Shown here in pieces: positions 60,229-64,000 of a stretch of 64,000 nucleotides of DNA. Both the position numbers and the translations under genes were made by a program. Below the pieces are notes generated by a model. That model did no database searches, had not been told where the DNA came from, and saw only the letters and a list, made by a program, of their open reading frames with translations. How positions within the stretch are numbered: position 1 is the stretch's first letter; each line of letters begins with the position of its first letter. Origin of the DNA: JBJMHZ01 sp045807125 (GTDB lineage: Bacteria; Actinomycetota; Actinomycetes; JAWWOL01); the NCBI GenBank assembly GCA_045807125.1, contig JBJMHZ010000045.1:62001-126000 (forward strand), written 5' to 3'.

Positions 60229-60238
60229 ATCGTAGGCT
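60229..60238. promoter_or_regulatory. Overlapping divergent -10 boxes of two leaderless genes
   Basis: On the minus strand TACGAT (60234-60229) serves asparaginase; on the plus strand TAGGCT (60233-60238) serves the SDR gene. The two hexamers share the TA at 60233-60234. Each ends eight bases before its start codon (60221 and 60246). RNA polymerase bound one way must exclude the other. Confidence 0.55.
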
Positions 60239-60245
60239 GCCGTGC

Positions 60246-61034
60246 GTGGCCGACCTGTCCGGACGCGTCGCGCTCGTCACCGGTGGCGGGCGCGGCATCG
60301 GCGAGGCCGTCGCGCTCGCCCTCGCGGACGCCGGCTGCGACGTCGCCGTGCTCGCCCGCTCCGCCGGCGAGGTGCTGCGGGTCGCCGACCGGGTGCGCGA
60401 CAGGGGCCGGCGCGCGCACGCGGTCGCAGCCGACGTCTCCGACGCGCCCGCGCTCGCGAGCGCGGTCCGCTCGACCGAGCGGGCGCTCGGGCGCACCGAC
60501 ATCGCGGTCCTGGGCGCGGGCGTGATCCAGCCGCTCGGCGCGACCCTCGCGGTCGACCCGGCGGAGTGGGAGCGCGCCCTCGCGGTGAACGTGCTCGGCG
60601 CGCTGCACGTCGTACGGGCCGTCGTCCCCGCGATGGTGAACGCGGGCTGGGGGCGGGTCGTCGCCGTCTCCAGCGGCGCCGCATCGCCGCCCGGGATGCC
60701 GAGCGCGAGCGCGTACTCCGCGAGCAAGGCCGCCCTCGAGATGCTCTGCGCGCAGCTCGCGGACGAGCTCGACGGCACCGGCGTGACGGTCAACGCCGTG
60801 CGGCCAGGCGTGGTCGACACCGCCATGCAGGAGCGCATGCGGGCCGAGCCGCCGGAGAGCGTGGGGGAGCGGTTCCACGCCAGGTTCCACGGCCTGCACG
60901 AGCGTGGCGAGCTGCTGGCGCCGGAAGTGCCGGCCGGCTTCGTCGCCCGCCTCGTGGCGACCGGGCTCACCGGCGAGGTGCTCGACGTCCGCGACGACTC
61001 CGCACGCGCGCGGCTGGCCGCCACCGAGCGCTGA
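60246..61034 (+). CDS. Short-chain dehydrogenase/reductase
   Basis: A 262-residue SDR oxidoreductase using NAD(P)H. The cofactor loop is VTGGGRGIGEA (TGxxxGIG). The catalytic residues are Ser in VVAVSSGAA and Tyr-x-x-x-Lys in YSASKAALEML. NNAG is replaced by LGAGVIQPLG, a deviation from the usual motif. PGVVDTAM is the later conserved region. GTG 60246 is leaderless, eight bases after TAGGCT. The substrate is unknown. Confidence 0.87.
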   Translation: MADLSGRVALVTGGGRGIGEAVALALADAGCDVAVLARSAGEVLRVADRVRDRGRRAHAVAADVSDAPALASAVRSTERALGRTDIAVLGAGVIQPLGATLAVDPAEWERALAVNVLGALHVVRAVVPAMVNAGWGRVVAVSSGAASPPGMPSASAYSASKAALEMLCAQLADELDGTGVTVNAVRPGVVDTAMQERMRAEPPESVGERFHARFHGLHERGELLAPEVPAGFVARLVATGLTGEVLDVRDDSARARLAATER

Positions 61035-61113
61035 CCAGCGCCGCCGAGCGCTGAACCGCCCGTGCGCACTCGCAGTGCAACCTCGTCACCGGCTGATCAC
61101 GTACGCTCCACTC

Positions 61114-61821
61114 GTGCCGGAGATCATGCACGAGACGGCCCTGCTGCGAGCGAGCGTCGAGCGCATCGTGGCGACGATCGAGCGGCTCACCGACGACCAG
61201 CTGCGCGCTGCGTCGCGCCTGCCCGGCTGGACCCGCGCGCACGTGGCCAGCCACCTGGCCAGGTCGTCCGACTCGCGGGTGCGCCTGCTCGCCGCGGCGC
61301 GCGAGGGGACGATCGGCGAGCAGTACCCGAGCGAGGAGGCCAGGGCCGCCGACATCGAGGCCGGCGCGGCCAGGGCGGCGGAGGCCGTCCGCGCCGACGC
61401 GCGGGCCTCGCTCGAGCGCCTGCTCGGCGAGGTCGAGCGCTACCCGCCGGACCGCTGGGACGCACCCGGCCGGTGGCTCGGCGGCGAGGAGAGCCCCGTG
61501 CACCGGGTGGTGCCCTCCATGCGCCGCGAGGTCGAGTACCACCACGTCGACCTCGACGCGGGGTACGGGCCTGGCGACTGGCCGGCCGACTTCGTCGAGG
61601 CGCAGCTGCGCGACGTCGTCGCCACGATGTCCGAGCGGGCGCAGGCCCCGGCCGTCACCCTCGCGCTGGCCGGCGAGCGGCTGCGCATCCGCGACGGCGG
61701 CCGCGGCTCGGTCACCGGCGAGCCGTCCGACCTCCTCGGATGGCTGACCGGGCGAGCGACCGGCGACCGGCTGCGGATGATGCCACCAGGGCCGCTGCCG
61801 GCCGTCCCGCCGCTGTCCTGA
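61114..61821 (+). CDS. Maleylpyruvate isomerase / mycothiol-dependent family protein
   Basis: A 235-residue protein of the maleylpyruvate isomerase family with the DinB-like N-terminal metal-binding domain (DDQLRAASRLPGWTRAHVASHLARSSD) and a C-terminal MDMPI_C-like domain (VTGEPSDLLGWLTGRATGD). His residues in VASHLARS and EYHHVDLDAGYG are likely metal ligands. Members use mycothiol as a cofactor; the substrate is not known. TACGCT at 61102-61107 lies seven bases before GTG 61114, a leaderless arrangement; ATG 61126 is an alternative. Confidence 0.85.
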   Translation: MPEIMHETALLRASVERIVATIERLTDDQLRAASRLPGWTRAHVASHLARSSDSRVRLLAAAREGTIGEQYPSEEARAADIEAGAARAAEAVRADARASLERLLGEVERYPPDRWDAPGRWLGGEESPVHRVVPSMRREVEYHHVDLDAGYGPGDWPADFVEAQLRDVVATMSERAQAPAVTLALAGERLRIRDGGRGSVTGEPSDLLGWLTGRATGDRLRMMPPGPLPAVPPLS

Positions 61822-61955
61822 GGTCTCGGAGGGGCCCGGCGAGCGGTCGCCGGAGCCAGCCGCTCGATCGCCGCGCGATCGGGCGCGTAATCGGTCGCTT
61901 CCTGTCACTGCCTGGTCCTAGGGTGGCCCGAGACGTGACGGGGAGAGGGAGGCAG

Positions 61956-62996
61956 ATGAGCGGCGAGCGTCCGGGCGTGCGCGCTGAGGGCCTGCGCAAG
62001 TCCTTCGGCAAGGTGGTGGCGCTGCGCGGCGTCGACCTCATGGTGCCGAAGGGCAGCGTGGTCGGCCTGCTCGGCCCCAACGGGGCCGGCAAGACCACCG
62101 CCGTGCGCATCCTCACCACCTTGCTGCGGCCCGACGGCGGCCACGCGGAGGTGGACGGCATCGACGTCGTCCGCGACCCGGTCGCGGTGCGCCGGCGCAT
62201 CGGGCTGGCCGGGCAGTTCGCCGCCGTCGACCCCAACCTCACCGGCCGGGAGAACATCGAGATGGTGGGCAAGCTCTACCACCTCGACGCGGCCACCGCG
62301 CGGGCGCGGGCGGCGGCCCTGCTCGCCCGGTTCGATCTCGACGACGCGGCCGACCGCTCCGCCAAGACCTACTCCGGCGGCATGCGCCGCCGCCTCGACC
62401 TGGTGGCCAGCCTGGTGGGGGAGCCGAGCGTGCTGTTCCTCGACGAGCCCACGACGGGCCTCGACCCGCGCAGCCGGCTGGGGATGTGGGACGTCATTCG
62501 GGGGCTGGTCCGCGAGGGCGCCACGCTGCTGCTCACCACGCAGTACCTCGAGGAGGCCGACCAGCTCGCCGACCGCATCGTCGTCGTCGACCACGGCCAG
62601 GTGATCGCCGAGGGCACGTCCGACCAGCTGAAGTCGCAGGTCGGCGGCGACGTGGTCGAGCTCACCGTCGGCGCGGCCGCCGAGCTCGACGCCGCCCAGC
62701 GGGTCCTCACCGGGCTCGGCAGGGGGGAGGCGACCGTCGACGTGGCGACGCGGCGCCTCACCGTGCCGGTCGGTCATGACGGCTCGGCCGTCCTCGCCGA
62801 CGTCGTGCGCGGCCTCGACGGGGCCGGGGTCGCCATCGCCGACGTGGCGCTGCGCAGGCCGTCGCTCGACGACGTCTTCCTCGCGCTCACCGGTCACGCG
62901 GCCGCCGACGCGGCCGCTGCTGACGAGGCCGCGCCGGCCGACGGCGCTCCCCAGCGACGGGCGCGCAGCCGCCCAGGGCAGGAGGTGCAGCGATGA
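61956..62996 (+). CDS. DrrA-like ABC transporter ATP-binding protein
   Basis: A 346-residue ABC ATPase of the daunorubicin-resistance (DrrA) type. Walker A is GPNGAGKTT, Q-loop GLAGQFAAVDPNLTGRENIEM, signature YSGGMRRRLDLVASLVGEP, Walker B VLFLDEPTTGLDPRSR, H-loop region TTQYLEEADQLADRI. The C-terminal extension of about 90 residues (ending RSRPGQEVQR) is DrrA-specific (DUF4162-like). GGGAGAGGGAGG precedes ATG 61956. Its stop overlaps the permease ATG. Confidence 0.92.
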   Translation: MSGERPGVRAEGLRKSFGKVVALRGVDLMVPKGSVVGLLGPNGAGKTTAVRILTTLLRPDGGHAEVDGIDVVRDPVAVRRRIGLAGQFAAVDPNLTGRENIEMVGKLYHLDAATARARAAALLARFDLDDAADRSAKTYSGGMRRRLDLVASLVGEPSVLFLDEPTTGLDPRSRLGMWDVIRGLVREGATLLLTTQYLEEADQLADRIVVVDHGQVIAEGTSDQLKSQVGGDVVELTVGAAAELDAAQRVLTGLGRGEATVDVATRRLTVPVGHDGSAVLADVVRGLDGAGVAIADVALRRPSLDDVFLALTGHAAADAAAADEAAPADGAPQRRARSRPGQEVQR

Positions 62997-63823
62997 CCAC
63001 CCTCACCGGCCACCCCGGCGCGCACGTCGCGCCGGGCGTGGGCCAGCGCCTGTCGGAGACGCTGTCCGACATGCGGGTGATGACCTGGCGCTACCTGCTG
63101 CAGTGGATCCGGCTGCCGCAGGGCATCGTCTTCTCGACGATCCAGCCGGTGATGTTCGTCCTGCTGTTCCGCTACGTCTTCGGCGGCGCGATCCACCCGC
63201 GGGGGGTCAACTACGTGAACTACCTGATGCCGGGGATCTTCCTGCAGACCGCGGCCTTCGGCTCGATCGGCACGGCGATCGGCCTGTCCGAGGACCTCGC
63301 GCGCGGCATGATCGACCGGTTCCGCTCGTTGCCGATGGCGCGCTCGGCCGTGCTCGTCGGGCGGATCACGGCCGACACGGTGCGCAACGTCTTCGTCGTC
63401 GGACTGCTCATCGCGGTGGGCTACGCGGTGGGCTTCCGGTTCAGCAACGGCGTGGGGGCGGCGATCGGCATGGTCGCGATGGCCCTCCTCGTCGGCGTGG
63501 CCTTCTCCTTGATCTCGGCGTGCATCGGCCTCGGTCTCCGCGACGGCGAGGCGGTGCAGTCGTTCGGGCTGATCTGGATGTTCCCGCTGATCTTCGCCTC
63601 GTCGGCGTTCGTCCCGGTCGTCACCATGCCGTCGGGGCTGCGCGCCTTCGCCGAGCACCAGCCGGTCACGGCCTTCGTCGACGCGCTGCGCGACATGGCG
63701 CTCGGCAGCGGGGTGACGGGCCAGTCCACGTGGCACGACGTGAGCCTGTCGCTCGTCTGGGTGGCCGTCATCGTCGCGGTGTTCGGGCCGCTCGCCGTCC
63801 GCATCTACCGGCGCGTCTCCTGA
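62993..63823 (+). CDS. DrrB-like ABC transporter permease
   Basis: A 276-residue ABC-2 type permease with six membrane segments, such as GIVFSTIQPVMFVLLFRYVFG, MLVFVVGLLIAVGYAVG-like and LIWMFPLIFASSAFVPV. YVNYLMPGIFLQTAAFGSIGTAIGL and MIDRFRSLPMARSAVLVGR are the ABC-2 family core. Coupled to the ATPase by ATGA, it forms an exporter for drugs or lipids; substrate unknown. A short gap leads to the next gene at 63899. Confidence 0.9.
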   Translation: MTTLTGHPGAHVAPGVGQRLSETLSDMRVMTWRYLLQWIRLPQGIVFSTIQPVMFVLLFRYVFGGAIHPRGVNYVNYLMPGIFLQTAAFGSIGTAIGLSEDLARGMIDRFRSLPMARSAVLVGRITADTVRNVFVVGLLIAVGYAVGFRFSNGVGAAIGMVAMALLVGVAFSLISACIGLGLRDGEAVQSFGLIWMFPLIFASSAFVPVVTMPSGLRAFAEHQPVTAFVDALRDMALGSGVTGQSTWHDVSLSLVWVAVIVAVFGPLAVRIYRRVS

Positions 63824-63898
63824 CGACCCGCGCCGCCCCGGTGATCGGTCCCGGCAGCGGCGGTGTCGGACCGGGTCGCCTCGGGAAGTGACCGCACC

Positions 63899-64000
63899 AT
63901 GCACTCGCCGACCGCGACCGCGCCCGCCCAGCTCTGGCTCGTCCGGCACGGCCAGAGCGCCGGCAACGTCGCCAGCGAGCGCGCCGAGTCAGGAGAGCTG
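63899..64000 (+). CDS. Histidine phosphatase family protein, 5' part
   Basis: The first 34 codons of a phosphoglycerate-mutase-like histidine phosphatase, cut by the window end. The signature WLVRHGQSAGN, with the catalytic His and the RHG motif, is clear at residues 13-23. GGGAAG lies upstream of ATG 63899. No more can be said. Confidence 0.75.
   Translation, partial: MHSPTATAPAQLWLVRHGQSAGNVASERAESGEL

Overview
The window is very GC-rich, with almost every codon ending in G or C. It carries a WhiB-family regulator, two luciferase-like (F420-type) oxidoreductases, a DUF3566 membrane protein, a DUF4192 protein and many genes whose start codon lies 6-8 bases after a TANNNT -10 box (leaderless transcripts). 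This points to a chromosome of an actinomycete (Actinomycetota); I cannot name the genus. No tRNA, rRNA, CRISPR array, prophage or insertion sequence was seen.

Layout. 1-9456: SoxR-type regulator, YciI-like protein, aldo/keto reductase, HrpA helicase, a DHA2 drug exporter, an SCO6745-type protein and a nitronate monooxygenase. 9431-11568: a CPA2 cation/proton antiporter divergent from a whiB gene with two promoters and a strong hairpin terminator. 11742-18365: a six-gene co-directional cluster, the most notable part of the window. It has a carboxyltransferase, an acyl-CoA-dehydrogenase-like flavoprotein, a stand-alone adenylation enzyme with a proline code, a flavin reductase, a carrier protein and a flavin-dependent halogenase. 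Together they should load L-proline on the carrier, oxidise it to pyrrolyl-S-carrier and halogenate the pyrrole ring. No ketosynthase, condensation domain or thioesterase accompanies them. A row of 11-bp direct repeats (TGACNNGCGNN) runs helically phased into the -35 box of the cluster promoter, as SARP-type activator sites do.

18698-26693: a TetR regulator, a 55-codon small gene, an XdhC/VWA/MoxR set (accessory genes of molybdenum hydroxylases, here without the enzyme), moaA, a threonine synthase and a tandem FKBP lipoprotein. 26706-35626: DUF3566 protein, diacylglycerol-kinase-like lipid kinase, a membrane-anchored protein, malic enzyme, DsbA-like oxidoreductase, a lamin-tail secreted protein, glycerophosphodiester phosphodiesterase with a seven-codon leader ORF, two membrane proteins and an ATP-dependent DNA ligase. 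35780-45652: TetR/MFS exporter pair with two operators, two LLM oxidoreductases, a candidate small RNA, two proteins of unknown function, a 36-codon gene, MsrA, a DinB-like protein and a PIN-domain protein. 45769-46383 is a phosphotransferase pseudogene with one in-frame TAG.

46431-64000: a secreted protein with two neocarzinostatin-like domains, the tdh-kbl threonine degradation pair with a PaaI-like thioesterase, two proteins of unknown function, the complete paaABCDE phenylacetyl-CoA epoxidase operon, an AraC-type regulator with a VOC protein, a secreted sialidase-like propeller, asparaginase and SDR genes fired from overlapping divergent -10 boxes, a maleylpyruvate-isomerase-fold protein, a DrrAB-like ABC exporter and the start of a histidine phosphatase cut by the window end.
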